DNA of 64,000 nucleotides from Ectocarpus siliculosus (GCA_000310025.1 FN649730.1:1890472-1954471); one strand, 5' to 3'. Shown: positions 25,919 through 40,300, counted from the stretch's first letter. Notes: a model not told the origin generated them from the letters alone. Numbers and translations are program-made.

Positions 25919-27872
25919 CTAGAAGAAGTGTGGTGTTGGCCTAGGCCCTGATTCACAGGACGACACCGATGTGCCAGCCGGCGAAGGCTCAGTAAACGGC
26001 GGGGACGGGCTTGCGGACCCCATCGGACTGGCCTTCGCCCTTGCTGATAGCTGAGGCTCAGGGACGTTTTGAGGGGATTCGAGCAGGTCGCACAACCCTC
26101 CCGGTGACGTGAGCTCGTCCAGGCGCGCCACGAACGGGGGGTACATGTCAGCTTCGCGCTGTTGAGATTGGTGCAGCTGCTGGTGCTGCTTTGGGTGGTG
26201 GTCATCCTGGTCGCCGCATGCCGGTTGAGGTGGCGGATCAACTTGCAAGTGCGTGGACAGTTTGTCGGCGTTGCCACTGCTATTGCCGCTGCCGGCATGG
26301 GCAGCTTTCTTGGGCCATTGTCGGCGCTGTTCCTCTTCGTCTTGAGGTGACCCCGCGATCGCCCCAAGTCGGGCAGATGTGGCAAAGTCGGTCCTGTGGG
26401 CGTTGTCGAAGACCTCCACCGAACCGATACCAGAGCTCGTCGCCGTCGACGACGACGTTAAGACCGACAGCGGAGGGGTCTCCACCACCTGCGAGAGGAA
26501 CGTCGATCGTGGCCTCGATGCCGCAAACATCCGTCCTCTCGCGCCCATCCCTGCCAGAGCGACCGCTGCACGGCGAATCAAAGGGAAATCGTGTGGTTCT
26601 GGGTCTGCTGTGGTGGTCGTGTCGAGGTGTTGCGCCCCGCCCGTGGTTGCCGCCGCTGCTGCTCTCGCGACGTCCGCTGGAGGCATGGCCTTGACCGAGT
26701 GGATCAGTCCGCCCCCGTCAGCCTGACCCGGATCGAGGCTGCTCTGAGCCACCGCAATGCCACCACCGGCGGCAAAGTGAGACAGAGCGGACTGCCCCTC
26801 AAACCCACCGTCGCCGGTGTATTGCCACCAACCACCGAGCTCGTGGGAGACCCCCAAAGGCGACCCGGGCTCGTCAAACGCCTCAGCAAGAGCCTTCGCG
26901 GTGATCGTTGTGCTAGATTTCCTTCCCGTCGGAGACACCGTATCGGCGCCATCATCGTCCGAAAAGCGAGGGTCCGACAGTGTCGAGGATCTGAAGCTGA
27001 AGGAAGACAGTGGCGACCCTTCGGAGGAGCTCGGGAACTGGTCCGGGATCGTGCGCCCTCCGTCGCGTCCTGAATTTGAGAATGAGGGCCACCTGATCTT
27101 GTGGGCGACAAGCAGGGAGTTCCGCCTCGTAGGGGAAGATGGGACGGCGGTGGTGGTGATCCTCTGAGAAAAGTCGCCCTGCCGTTTTTCTTGTTCGGTA
27201 GCGGCCCTCAAAGAAGCGGAGCGCATCTGTTTCTCTTCTGCTATGATCGATGCGGTGCTCTTCAAGGAAGCGGACCGCCTCTGCTCTTCTTGCTGCACGA
27301 GGATGGCGAAGGCCTTCGTGTTGCCCTGGCTAACGGTTCCGCTGCTTCGGAAACTCGAGGACAGTGCTCGCCCGGCATTGATGATGGAACGCCTGCCACT
27401 ATCGGTGCCCGCCTTGTTGCCGGCCGTGCTTTCATTGTCTTCGGAGGGGCCTCCGTTATGACCACAGCAGTCTTTCCCGCTGGAAGCATCGCTCCCCGCG
27501 TCTTTCTCGTCGCCTTCACCCGGAACGATCCCATCCGCACTACCAGCGCAATTACGACAGGTTGTGCCGCATGCTTTCATGGTCCGCGAACCAGGTGACG
27601 CAGCAGTGGCGCTTGACTCTTGCGCGGAATCGGGGCCGGGAACCACGAATCCTTCGCGACCGCGACGGCCTCCGACTCGGACAGCAAGGACTAAGCTGAC
27701 CAGACTCCCCAGGGCGATTCCTCCCATGACGGTGGAGAAGAAACCGACGGGGCGCGAATCAAGGCCCTGCCTGGCAACCACCAGATCTCCGTAAGTCGCT
27801 GCGCAATCTGAGAAGGGGGGCACACAGTTAACGCATGTTTTTTGGGATTGGGCATCGCGTTCTCTTGCTTTC

Positions 27873-27921
<49 letters not shown>

Positions 27922-30900
27922 CTCTCTCTCACGCGCGCGTGCGTTCTGGCGCATGATGTCATCTCACGAAGCGATGAAGCATCCTCCGTATGTTGCTGAT
28001 CTCCTCTAGGCAACTTGTGACTGTGGCCGACTCCCAGAGGGCGAAGTATGGACAAGAGGCACGAACCACGAACCGTACGGAAATTGCCCCTCACCTCGGT
28101 TGGTCTCTAGACCAGAGGCAGTGTCGTGAGAAGCAAGTGGGATGATGTTTCAAGAAAGCGACCCACAGATTTGTTACGCCGCTCCGGGGGTTCAGCAGGA
28201 GAAACACAAACAAGCTTCAGCACACGAAACTTACAGAGTGTGCTGGCGTAGTCACAGTTGTCCGTCATGTCCAGGCCGTCGAGAAGGACTCTCGACATGA
28301 ACGAAGAAGTCCAGTCTGCCCGAGGAGGTTGATGACGAAAGACGGAAACGACGGCGGACTTGTGAATATGCACTGTTGCCGTGTAGGACTCCCTAGGGCC
28401 TCGGCAAAGTTCCGTAGGTCAAGGCAATATGTTGATTTTTGTAATGGCCAGTGAAGTACTGTAAGACATGAAATGACCAGTATCGACTCCGGTAGAGAAG
28501 AGTGCACTACTTGGCTGGATGGTGGGATATACATGCATCTGCTACATGCAAGTCAGGGAATAACCTTATATCCAACGATGCGCATGGTGTCATTTCTGTT
28601 GTGCCGAATGTTGCAACAAGGCCCACACGAGTACCGCGAACAAAGCACACAAGGCCAGTGCGGGAAACCGTACACCCAACCTGGTGCTGTAGTGTGGAAC
28701 TGTTGCAGGGACCCTGATATAGCCCTACTATAAAATGTGTGTGTTCATTCTTTGATAATCACGCTTGGGATAGCGGCAGGCTTGGCTATAGACTGATCGA
28801 TTAGACTGCTTACCACAGTTAGGTGTATCCCAGTCTGTCCATCAGTCACAACATCGGAAATTTTCCTCCTCAAGCCGAGTTTCAGTTCCAACGAGACCAA
28901 CCAGAAAGAGGACCCCTAACTCCAAAGTAGCGCCAACAATACACACCTCATCTGTATATGGCAAAGAGGGAAGTACTGCAAGTGAAGTGCACACACAATC
29001 AGAAATAGCTCTTTCGAAGCAAGAAAGATGGCGGTGATAGGCTCACGGTCAGATGCTGTCGACTTGTGCGTGATGAAGAAATAATTGATGATGAAAGCGT
29101 TCGGGTTGGGAACTTGTAGTGTGTGCGTGGTAGAAAAACACCGAGAGGCGGCCATCAAGGAACATACTCACAATGAGGAGAGGTGTAGGTCACTGCCCTC
29201 AGAATGAAGGGAAGGCCAGGCAGGGGAATAAAAATGCCCGAGAAGAAGGCCCATCTGCGCCCATCGAACACAAAAACGGACAATTGAAGCGAACTTGAAA
29301 CGGACAGGAGGGGTCTACAACGAACGCAGACTACAGTAACATTTTCTTACCGACGTAGATAGTCGCAGGTCATTTCCAGAGACCCGTATGGCGCGGGGGT
29401 GTCCAGTGACGGTTGTGGCTTTGGCATTTCTAGACGGACAACGCGTTCCGTGTTACGCCCAGACCTTCGCACGAATCACCCCCATCACGATTTCTTCGAT
29501 TTCCTTGGTTCACTACACCCAGACCCAACAGGATATGTAGAACCGCCGAGGACGAGATTGCCATTGCAGAGACGGCTTCGCCATCTCATGCGCGTCTTTC
29601 AGACTTGCTTCCCAAGTCTTGCGTTAGCTGCTGCAAAACTGCAGCTAGATGGGTGGTTGGCGGACGTGTAATTACACCAATAAAACAGTCTATAACGTGC
29701 CAAACAATCGAAAGCACAGACAAACAGACGTCTACCGGAATCACAATCAACGAGAACCTTCAGTGACCAACAACAGATGGTTCTGGGACATAGTCGCGCC
29801 GTTTGCGTGCTGAGAAAGTGCAGCTGAAAAATGAAAAGCAAACAAAACTTCCGGCACCACGCCGGCAACGGCGGGTTAACACAATGTCAGCATAGTGGAA
29901 GAACCACAGCGACAACATCCCCCGCAGATTTGAAGCAAGGCCCCACGAAAGAAAACGTTTCAATGGCGACTATCGATCGCGACTCACACAGCGCTGACGG
30001 AGCCCCTCACGACGAATACGTGTTCCAAGTTCAGTCGAGAAATCGCCAGGACGATTATGAGCGCAATTTTGACCCAGGCCATGAGGGTCACTATGGCGGA
30101 CAGCTCGACGAAGACCAGAGAGGAAGACCCACGTAGTTCTGCGCCGCACAAACAATAGCAAGGCGATGGAGGCTCAGGCCTGGACATGCGAAAGAGCCCG
30201 TAGTTGTATTTCCAACCACTCGCGCCGTGCCTGAGGCACCTCCATGCATGACCGTGTGCGGTTCAGCCCAGAATCCAGACAGGGCCGGGTGTCGGGCACC
30301 TTCATGCAATACCAACCGAGGGTTTGAGAACAACACCAAATGCGGGTTCTCCCAGCACCATACCCCGGGCAGAAAGGGCGCCGGGGTTTCTCCCTCTCGG
30401 CAGGGATGGGCGGGGGGTGAGGTGCTCTAGGTGGTCAGAGAGAACGGGGCTTACCGGAAATGATGTGGCGCCAGAGGATGGTGTGCATGACGCCTACGAC
30501 AGATAACGAGGCAACGATGCCCACGGAAAAGTGATCCAGCACCAGTCTGGCGGCGGCGCACAGCGGATGGTACAGCCCGTCCGCAATCTCGGGCTTGTTG
30601 AGAGACATCCACTCGTTGCGAATCACGGGGGCTGTCAGAGGGTAGTCTTGATCGATTTCGTTGTTTGTTTTGTCAAACGACGGGAGGAAAAGAGGCAAGG
30701 CGTTCATTGGGATTTGGCAGCGAGCAAGGGAGGGGGGCATCATCATGCTTGGCATGCCTGGGCGGTTAGGCCATTGACCACGCGTCCTCGGGAGGACGGA
30801 GAAACGTTCCCACAGGACCGATCACCGTTCGTTAATCTTTCCTTCCTACTTTGCCGAAGGTGGCAATACAGTAGTCCTCTGAACACTGCCCTCATTTATA

Positions 30901-33900
30901 CCCTTCACGGTTAAGTAACACATGTGGGCGGAAGCGCCGAGAGAGGACATAGTGGATATCTGGTGTAGAGGACAATGAGGAAATGAACACGCAAGTACTC
31001 AAAGCCAACTCTGGCCATAAGCGGTGATGGCAACTGGGGGAGCTCGACCCCGAAAACAAACCACACGGAAAATACCTGCCACACAACAAGAACCACCCAA
31101 GAACAGTTTCCTTGACAACAACTCCAACCACGCGCAAAACAACACGCAACAATACCAGGCAATCCTTGTGCCATCACAAGCATTGCCGGACTCGACTCAC
31201 ATATGATGGTCACCGGCAGAAAGGTAGCGATGAGAGCACTAAGGCGTAAGTGGGACAGCTCTCTAGCTGCGTCGCCCCCCGCCCTAATTCGGAAAGATGT
31301 CGCTAGGATGACAGTGGCACCAATCAGCAGCAGGAACTGACGTCGCAACCGCCTTTGTAGCGTGCATAGGTACGAAAAAAAGAATCGGACGAGCAATTGT
31401 TGGGGAGTTTGGAGTACAGCCAATGTCCACATCTCAATGTACGTGTCAGGTCAGTTTCGTTGATGCTAAACGTATGTCTGTGTACTAGGATTCTATGCGG
31501 ACTGCGTCTTCACAGGACAAGGCGGCCATTTCTTGGAAATAATTTCATTCTTGCTACGCCATTGACGGGGTACGTTCGCCAAGGGCAGCCAGCGGAACCG
31601 CCCACGACCAACAGCCCATGACTGACTGCACATGATGGGCAGTCCATGTTGGGACTTTGATTGAGTACCCATCCTTGGACAGCATATGCTGAGCATTTGC
31701 TTGAGTGCCCCAGATGGGCGGCCTACGGGCAGCCCATCGTGGGCGACCTATGTTCACCTCATTGAACTGCCCATGGGCTGCCGCTCATTGAACAGAAAAT
31801 GTAACTCTCGGTAGGGTGGCAGATTGCGTGCCAATAAGTTGTGAGCAGAGATCGGAATGTTTCTGGAGAAAGGCGGAAACACGACGCATGTATCCGGACC
31901 CGTGAGGGTGTGACGCCAACAAGGAATTCAAACAAGCAGTAGGTACCCAACGATGTAGTCCGTGGGTTGTCCTCCTACTTCTTTCACATTTGTGTCGTCG
32001 TCTCCACCGCACAAATACCTCCGTCTTCCGTACCAACCCAACGGTCGAGAAGACGCAACTTAGCTACATGTCAGTGGGTACACGTCATCCAATGTTCAGG
32101 ATGTCCGTTCGTCTGTGTGTCCGTGTCATACCATTTGAATTCACCAGCGGGGGGTCACCCAGGCGAAGACAAGAGAGTACTCTCTTGTGTTCGTGTCTCT
32201 ACCTTGCTTCTGCCTTGCGGTGCCCAAGAAAAGGGATGAGAACCGGAACTTGTGACGATTTTTCTTTGGGCAATATCTGGCAAATCACCCACCTGCAAAT
32301 TCCCCCCGGGATCTGGTGCACATTCCTCTACCATTGTGTTCATGAATCAATTGTGGTAGTGCCATTGCCGCGATCGTTCACTCCCTGATTCAATATTGAT
32401 ACATACACGGATCTGCCTGTCTGGTTCGTTTGGATAAGCCAATGAAAAATAAGGACGGAGCCTCACGACTCGCGTCTGAGCTAGCTGTGGATGTTCTGTA
32501 AGGTCCCATACTAATGAAGAGCCAAAATCAAATTCGAGCTGTGATGGGTCGAAGCCCAAAAACAATGACGTTCGGGTTTTTAGGCACAACGTTCAATTTT
32601 GGTTTCATGACTTTGAAAAAAACGTCCTTGGAGACTACAAAAATCAAATAGAATGATCTATTGACACTGTCGCCTCTTGTAGCCGATTTTGATTTTGATT
32701 TTGTTGAATTTGGTTTTTTGTTCTTCGTTATTACGGGGCCTACGTGCAGTCAACATTTTTTCGGTGAGGTGAAGAGACAAACCGTGTCAACGTAAACACG
32801 ACTGTTCGGTGTAATTAGGTAATTGCCGCCAGACGAACACTGCACTAGGGTGAAGAGTGATGCTATTTGTTTCGCCTTGGAATAGAGTTCTCACATGCTG
32901 TCGCCGCGCTTCCAGGAGCGGGCCATGAGTATCGCCACGACCTTCCAGGAGGGGGCCCGAGCCTCCCCCTCCGTTGTCATCGCTGCCGCAGCCGTTGCGG
33001 CAGCACCAGCACCGGCAGTAGGGCCAGCATCTGCGACAGCACCGGTAGCAACTGGACCGGGAGCCATCTCCGCGCCAGCAGCAAGGCGAATGGCTGCCTC
33101 GAGATCTCCTCCGGCCATCATGGCTGTGGGTCTGCCGAGAAGGCCGTTGGCCGACGTTGAACTTGCATGCCTACCCTGTGTTTGTTTCGCCACGGGAAAA
33201 CAAGCGGTTCGGGAGTGTGTTTTCACATGTGCTGCTTGCTCTTGCGGTCGTTGGATTGCGACCGTAGACTCCTTTCAAGGCGATCCAAGGACGCGGTATA
33301 TAGAATGCGGTTTCCACGAATGCTGGACCCCGTTCATATTCGTTTCTAAGACCGGGAAAAATCCTTGTGAAGGGAATTTGTAGCCATCAGTTTTCTGGTG
33401 GGGTAAGCCCATCGTGTTGTTGCGGAAAGGGCATTGGGTGGGCTGGGTCAGAAGTGCCCAAGAACTCTTCCACCACAATCAGCCAAGTCATCGAATCCCC
33501 TACAACACTTTCCAATCATCCGACAAGGTTGCCGGTCTGGCCATTCCACGTTGTTCGTGGATCTCTCGAAGACTTTCGTTTTCATTCAGCCTTTGCGCAT
33601 GAATCAAACTTGGATGGCCCATTTACATCGAAACACCACTTTTTAAGGAACAGAAACCTTGCCTGAAATTTGCCCAACGGAGCAGCAGGGAAGCCACCAA
33701 AAGACCGTTCGTTCCTACGCATGAGTCTATGACATCCAGGTGCAGCCCATGAGAGGCCATCGGTGTTCAAGCTCCTCCTCTTTCCCGTAGAACGCTTGGT
33801 CTCGCCAACTGCAGCGGGCTGTGCAATGAAGGAATCAACGCAGGCCAACAAGTACAACCGGCGTCGAAGGTTGGTATGCGTGCACTTGTCTTAATGTTTC

Positions 33901-36482
33901 ATAGGCCATGGAATTTGCCCGATGGGATGACACTTCTGCGACGGAGAGAGCTACAAACGACGTTTTTTGAATGAAAGGGCTTTGGGTGATGATGCACATT
34001 ACAGACGGTCAGGTGCCCATGGACATTGAAACAAAACCGTGTACTATGGAGGAGGTAGATGCTGAAAGCCAATACAATGTAGACCAGAAGAGAGACTAAA
34101 CAGGCTACATGTATATGGGCAGCCATCGATGACTCCTGGGAAGCTGTTTGCACGCTTGAACAAGACGTTGTCAAACACCGAAGTACACCACACACCACGG
34201 CAGCAATAGGGAATGCAACCCGTCCGATCGTTGTCTTCAGGTGAAATCATCGCGAAGAGACTAGCTTGCGCTGTTTTTCTTTAATTTCTTTCACGCATAT
34301 CTAGCTGGGCACAGGATATGTTGGTGGGGATCTCTGACTAGCCTTAGTCGGATAGCTGCAGACAAAATACGGGGGGTTCGCTTACTCAACGCGTGCCCAT
34401 TTTCAGGACTGAGCAGAGCACCAAACGGATCGCGACTCCCACATTGCGCATGACGGCCGATCAAAAGTAATGCACCTCCATCCTCACCAGCACGCCAAAC
34501 ATGGCGTCCGTATCGCGGCGGTCCGTCGTCGCCGGCGCCGGCCCCATCTCTTGGAAAACTCCACCGCCGCTACTGATGGCCACGCTACCGCCAGGCTCTT
34601 CTTGGCCGGGATGTTCTTCTGCTCCTCCGCTCAAAATAGCCCTGCGCGAGCCAGACTCGCCCGTAGTACAACTATCACGACCACCAGCCAAGCCGCGGGC
34701 GCGAGTTCCGCTGACGCCGACGATTCCAAGCCGCTTGAGCGTGGAAGTTTTCGTGTCGTGGTGGACTACATTGCTGCTTGTCCCGGCTGTTGTCCTCGAT
34801 CGGAAGGGCGTGGACGGAATAAACCCGCGACCAGCGCTGCCAGAACGCTCCGAGAAAGAAGAACATAGATGGTCGGACGAAAGGTTGCTGTACTGGCGGT
34901 CGCGATGCCTCTGCTGCGGGGTAGCGGTATTGGCCGTTGTCGAATGAGCATCAAAGTTTCCTCCGCACGTAGTGGCGCAGCTCGCCTGGGCGCTCGCCGT
35001 GCTAACCCAGTATCCCCCCGCGCTGGCCGTGCTTGCGTTGCTTTGCATCTGCAACATCTCTGTACGGAGCGAGCGAGAGCCCCGACATGGCGTTCCATCA
35101 GACCCCCCCGCCCGGCCATGGTTCACTGTCGTCGAGACGCCTCTAAATCGTTTCCCCACGTTGTCGAAGGCGACGTCGGCACTCGAGGCGGACGATGTTG
35201 TCCACGAAACGCTCGACGGAGAGAGCATGCCAGAATCCGGGTAGCTGTCGCCTTCAGCACTGCCGTTGCGGCCTGGGTTGCTGGTGGTGCTCGTCTTCGT
35301 GCTCCCGTCGCAGCCACTCCCGTGGGTGCGTTGCCTTGATCCCAAGCAACCGGCGGAGACGAAGAAAGGGGGAACGACGGTGTGTAATATTTTTAAGAAA
35401 CAAATTAGGTGGGCCTGTTCATCGCAGCTGTTATCACCCATACCACACTCAGCCTCGCTCGGATACACCTCGCCAAACATTTGCAAACCCACAGTTGGTG
35501 GGGGGGGATACGCCATTTCTCTTTGACCGCACCCCATGATCCCCCGAGTGTAACTTCGTTCGAGTATACTTCCCCGAGAAATCAAGTTCCCCGTGTTTAC
35601 AAGATGCCAGGTAGATACTATAAGTACGTGTCGTTGCCGGGTGTCGAAAAGGTCTGCCATGTTGTCCACCCCGCCGATACCAAAACAGTCTTCAACGGGA
35701 AACAACTACTTATTTAGGCATGAACCCTACCCAGCCGAGGATCTTGCCGTGCAGCGCTAACACAATGCTCGACGGAGGCGGTGAAAGGAAGATATTGGGT
35801 CCCGGTCAAAAAACGGAATGTCTTGCTGTGGGCGGAACGAGCAGTATATAACCTGCGACCGAAATAAGGTGAGGAATATTGCCACACAACCCCATTGAAA
35901 CATTCTGGGGTGCTATACACTATGGTGCCTGATTTTGGCGCCATTTCGACTGCATGGGCTAGATAATCGAAGGCTTCTATCATGGACAACGTGCGCGTGC
36001 AAGGACGATGATTGTTGAACGAGAGTATACTCGATGTTTTCAGACAACATTCCAGAGCAAGCGATTGGAAGGTTTCCACAAACCCTCACCGCAGTTGTGG
36101 CCAAACCACTCAGGCTCAGTGTGGCCTTTTTTACGGAAAAGAAACTCGATAACAAGCCGAATGCTTTCCACTCAACAGGGTTAGTGTCGTTGCGCTTGCC
36201 ACGTGGCCGCGAAACCAATGGCCTTCAAATTATTTTCTTGGGTTCGAATTTCATCCGCACGCATTTTGGAAGCTAGTTTTATCTCATTGTATGACCTGGC
36301 TGAATGATCTTGCAGAGCATTGGCCGTCGGACCACAGTACACCGTCCTCCCTCTGTCCAGCAGGATACTGTGGGAGAAAAGCCTCCATATCTCCGGCCGA
36401 GGATTGTCGGTTGAAACCACCACTGCAACCTAGTTGTCCACCGATATATACACGCACGGGCAGCAGAGCGAGGGGAGACAAT

Positions 36483-36530
<48 letters not shown>

Positions 36531-37280
36531 GACACATGCGCACAGGTTTTTCAATAACGTCAAGATGAGGGGGGGGGGGTGTACTCATAGTCGTGCATGC
36601 CGTAATCGTTAGACGATTGGCCTCGCATCCCTACAAGGCCGGGATGGAGAACGCCGGGTTCTCACCGGACCAGGCTCTCACATCACCAAGCGCGAAGCGC
36701 CGTGAGGTATTCGGCGAGTCGCATGAAGGGTGCCCTGCATCCTGCTAAGCGTGTTTGGCATCGTGTCCTTGCTTCCTTGCGTACGCGGATGACATCTGCG
36801 TATGACTTAGCTTATTTTCTGGCGGTTTAACTTCCAGACACAGCTGTAAGCCCTGTGTAACTGCCTCGACGGTGCTTGACCAATGTAACACAACGTGGTG
36901 CGATCATCCCCTTTGCGTGGAGTGAGGGTTCTCGACCCCGCACGACATGATCTATGCGACGACCATTCATGGTTTCCGCCAAAAAAAAAACGAAGGTAAA
37001 AAAAAAGCGGAAACCTGGTTGCCGAGCTCACGAAGTGATCGGCTTGTTTTACAATATCGCAGCCAAGCGACGAAAACCCAACCCCGATGGCACACATCGG
37101 GGGGGGGAGGGGGTGGGGGGTGGGGGGGGGGGGGGNNNNNNNNNNNNNNNNNNNNNNNNNNNNNNNNNNNNNNNNNNNNNNNNNNNNNNNNNNNNNNNNN
37201 NNNNNNNNNNNNNNNNNNNNNNNNNNNNNNNNNNNCCTCCAATTGATACAGGCACGTCCAGCGGAGCGAGGGGCGACACT

Positions 37281-37328
<48 letters not shown>

Positions 37329-40300
37329 GACACATGCGCACAGGTTTTTCAATAAGGTCAAGGGGGGGGGGGGGGGGGTGTACTCATAGTCGTGCATGCC
37401 GTAGTCGTTTGACCATTGACCTCGCATCCCTACAAAGCCGGGACGGAGCACGCCGGGTTCTCACCGGACCAGGCTCTCACATCACCAAGCGCGAAGCGCC
37501 GTGAGGTATTTGGCGAGTCGCATGAAGGGTGAGCTGCATCCTGCTAAGGGTGTTCGGCATCTTGTGCTTACTTCCTTGCGTACGGATGACAGCTACGTAT
37601 GACTTAATTTATTTTCTGGTGCTTTCACTTCCAGAGACAGTTGTATTCACTGTGTAACTGCCTCGAGGAAGCTTGACCATTTTAACACAACGTGGTGCGA
37701 TCATCCCCCGTTGCGCGGAGTGAGGGTTCTCCACCCCGCACAACATGATCTACTCGACCACCATTATGGTTACCGCCAAAAAAAAAAACCGAGGTAAAAA
37801 AAAAAAACGGTAACCTGGTTGCCGAGTTCACGAAGTGAATTGGCTTGTTTTACAACGTCGTTGCCAAGCGACGAAAACCCACCCCCGATGGCAAACACCG
37901 AGTGGGGGTACGGGGGGGGGGAAAGGTGGGGGGTGGGGGGGGGGGGCGTACTGTTTTGCACGCCTTAGCGGTTGGACCATCCTTCCTACTTTGCCAAAGG
38001 TAGTTCAAAAATGTCTTCCCTATTCTATCTCTCCTATCCGATATCACTATCACTTCCCGCCTTTTTATCCCACTTCCTGTGCCCCAGTACGGCTACCGTC
38101 TTCTCGCTATTCGATGTTCTACATCTCCCTGCATACTTCCTTCTGTTTTTCCCAACTCAGCCATGTACACTTCCCTCTCCTTCTTGTACAACGAACACTC
38201 GGCAGCTACGTGAACCCGGTAGATGAGGGGGAGAGGCTGAATCCAAACGAAAACCGCCACAGGCTTGCTTCGTAATTTTGGGGCAAAAGGGGGTAGAATG
38301 TAGTGTATGGAGGAGTAAGCTCTTGCGAGGGACCATTCGTTGGGTATTGGGGGACGGGAAGTGAGGTACATTTCTCTCGCTTTCTCTCTCTCTCTCTGAT
38401 GAATATCTTGAACGCCGTGCTTCCATCTAAACTTGAGCTCTCGGACCATACACATATCCATACATGAACGAACTTTTTATTATTAGCCTTTTTGAGCGAG
38501 CTTAGGGCTTGAGCTAGCATGGTAAAGAACAGTGAATGTGCTTGACGATTGTATACGTAGCTGTCCTACAGTAGATTAGGGCGCTAGGGGTGGCTGAAAC
38601 ACCTCCTCCCACATGCTAGAACGACGACATCGCGTTACCTTGTTTCTGGACAGCCGTTTGAGTACTTCCATCAGCACCATGGACTCATTGGTATCGAGAC
38701 CCGAGAAGACACCATCCAACAGCAGGATGCGCCTATCAGACAGCAGCTCCACAGCTAGAGACAGGCGGCGTTTTTCTCCGGCTGCGAGGAAACTCGCCCT
38801 CGTGTCCCGACATTCGTCAAGGGCAGTATCTCCGATCACCCTGTACGAGGAGCGCAACGGATAAAGAAACGTCGATGTTTTTATGCTGCCCAGACGCTTG
38901 TCGTTTCTAGAAAACCTTTGGAAACTTTAGCCTACTATTCGAATCGGTGTCACTCTTTCCCCCCCACTATGCCACGTTGTGATCCAACACCCTCAAACCG
39001 TCGAAGGTATTCCGGAGTCCTGTCCTTGCTGTCATTGTCGTGAATTTTCGCCGACGTCGTACCCCAACGAAATCAGTTCTCCCTTCTATTCTTGTTCTTG
39101 CGTCGTCCGATTTGATGAATATGTCAAGCTTTATGAAGACGACGGGAGATCATCACAGACCCCGTGAAGAGTACGTCAACCACGAACGAAAACTACTTAT
39201 TTCTATCAAACAAGGAAACAACACGATCTTACCGGCTGGGCCGAGGTACGGAGACTCACCACCAATGCAAGTTGCCGCACATCTCCATACCAAAACTAAA
39301 CTCCGTACCACAACAGCACCACACTCACGTTTCCACCTTGGTGACCTGATCCTCGAGGCTACCAGGTGTCCTCAACATGGCCGCGAACATCATATTGTTG
39401 AACACCGACAGCTCTGCCAAGTACCCAGTGTGGCCTTGCCGTACGAAGCCGATAGAGTGCCTATCTGTGTTCGAGGGCATCTGCAATCGGCGATGGTTGG
39501 CGCAGAGGCGGTGGGGGATTGGTCGAGTAACGTGCTGTACTCACTGCATATCTATGCATTGCGTGTGGTTCGTGGCGGCTTTCTAATTGATCCCTTGTCT
39601 CGGTGACGGTCCGCCGAGATCGTCCTGCCTCCAATCAATCGTGCCTACATACCCCCCGCCCAAATCATCGCCATCACGTTATGTAGATTGACCTCAACTC
39701 GCACACGCGTGGCTCCAGTCAGCACGGTTCTTCTGACACCCGAACAACAACCAAAATCAGCGCTCGCCTGTTGTTCTTCAATGAGCCGTCCTTCGAAGAG
39801 TGCTCTCCCCTCTACACGCCCCATGCACGGCCGCCCGCTAAGCAGGGCCAGCAGCGCGCTCTTGCCTGGACGAGTTTTTGATTGGTGATGCAGAATATCA
39901 ACTACTACAATTGAGTCGACCCGAGATACGGCAGTCCGCATCCGACGCTGCAAGGTAGGCATTGGAGAAAAACTGGGACATTGGTGTTGGTCGTGGTGTT
40001 GTTGTTGATCTCGTTGTCCTTGCCGCCGTCTTTTGACGTGGAAGTTTTGCCTGCTCTTGTTTGTGCTCACCCATACAAGCTCATCATGTTCGTCAGGGAG
40101 CTCGTGGTCGTATACCCGAGGACAAAAGCAGGCCGGGAGGAAACAAATGGCCAAGCCTTGCGCGTTGGGGGAGTACCGATAGGCTAAAACGAACGAGTCA
40201 GGAAGGTTGAGACAATATGTCAGCCTCAACACTGAATGCAGCTCGTACGAATTATTTGAGGCCAAAGCAACTTCAACAGGGCGGGCGCCTTGATTCTGCG

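Larger units (their letters stand above)
36440..37935. repeat. ~690-bp tandem duplication, period ~798 bp, interrupted by gap
   Basis: Copy 1 (about 36440-37132) and copy 2 (about 37246-37935) share, in order: a GCGAGGGG(A/C)GACA block, a (GA)n run (36486-36525; 37284-37323), GGAAAGACACATGCGCACAGG, a poly-G run, a tRNA-like block, a GCGAAGCGCCGTGAGG block, a hairpin flanking A-runs, and a terminal G-rich tract. Copies differ by scattered substitutions. The scaffold gap lies between them. All of this is within an ABCG intron. Confidence 0.85.

Noticed and set aside
29400-29600. Extra ABCG membrane exon (AMAISSSAVLHILLGLGVV)
   Set aside because: Hydrophobic and plausible, but its phases fit no neighbours, whereas the exon ending at 29988 joins 29254 directly with correct phase.
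36284-36563. Open frames of alternating Ser-Leu or Glu-Arg
   Set aside because: They are translations of the (GA)n microsatellite, which has no stop codon in any frame.
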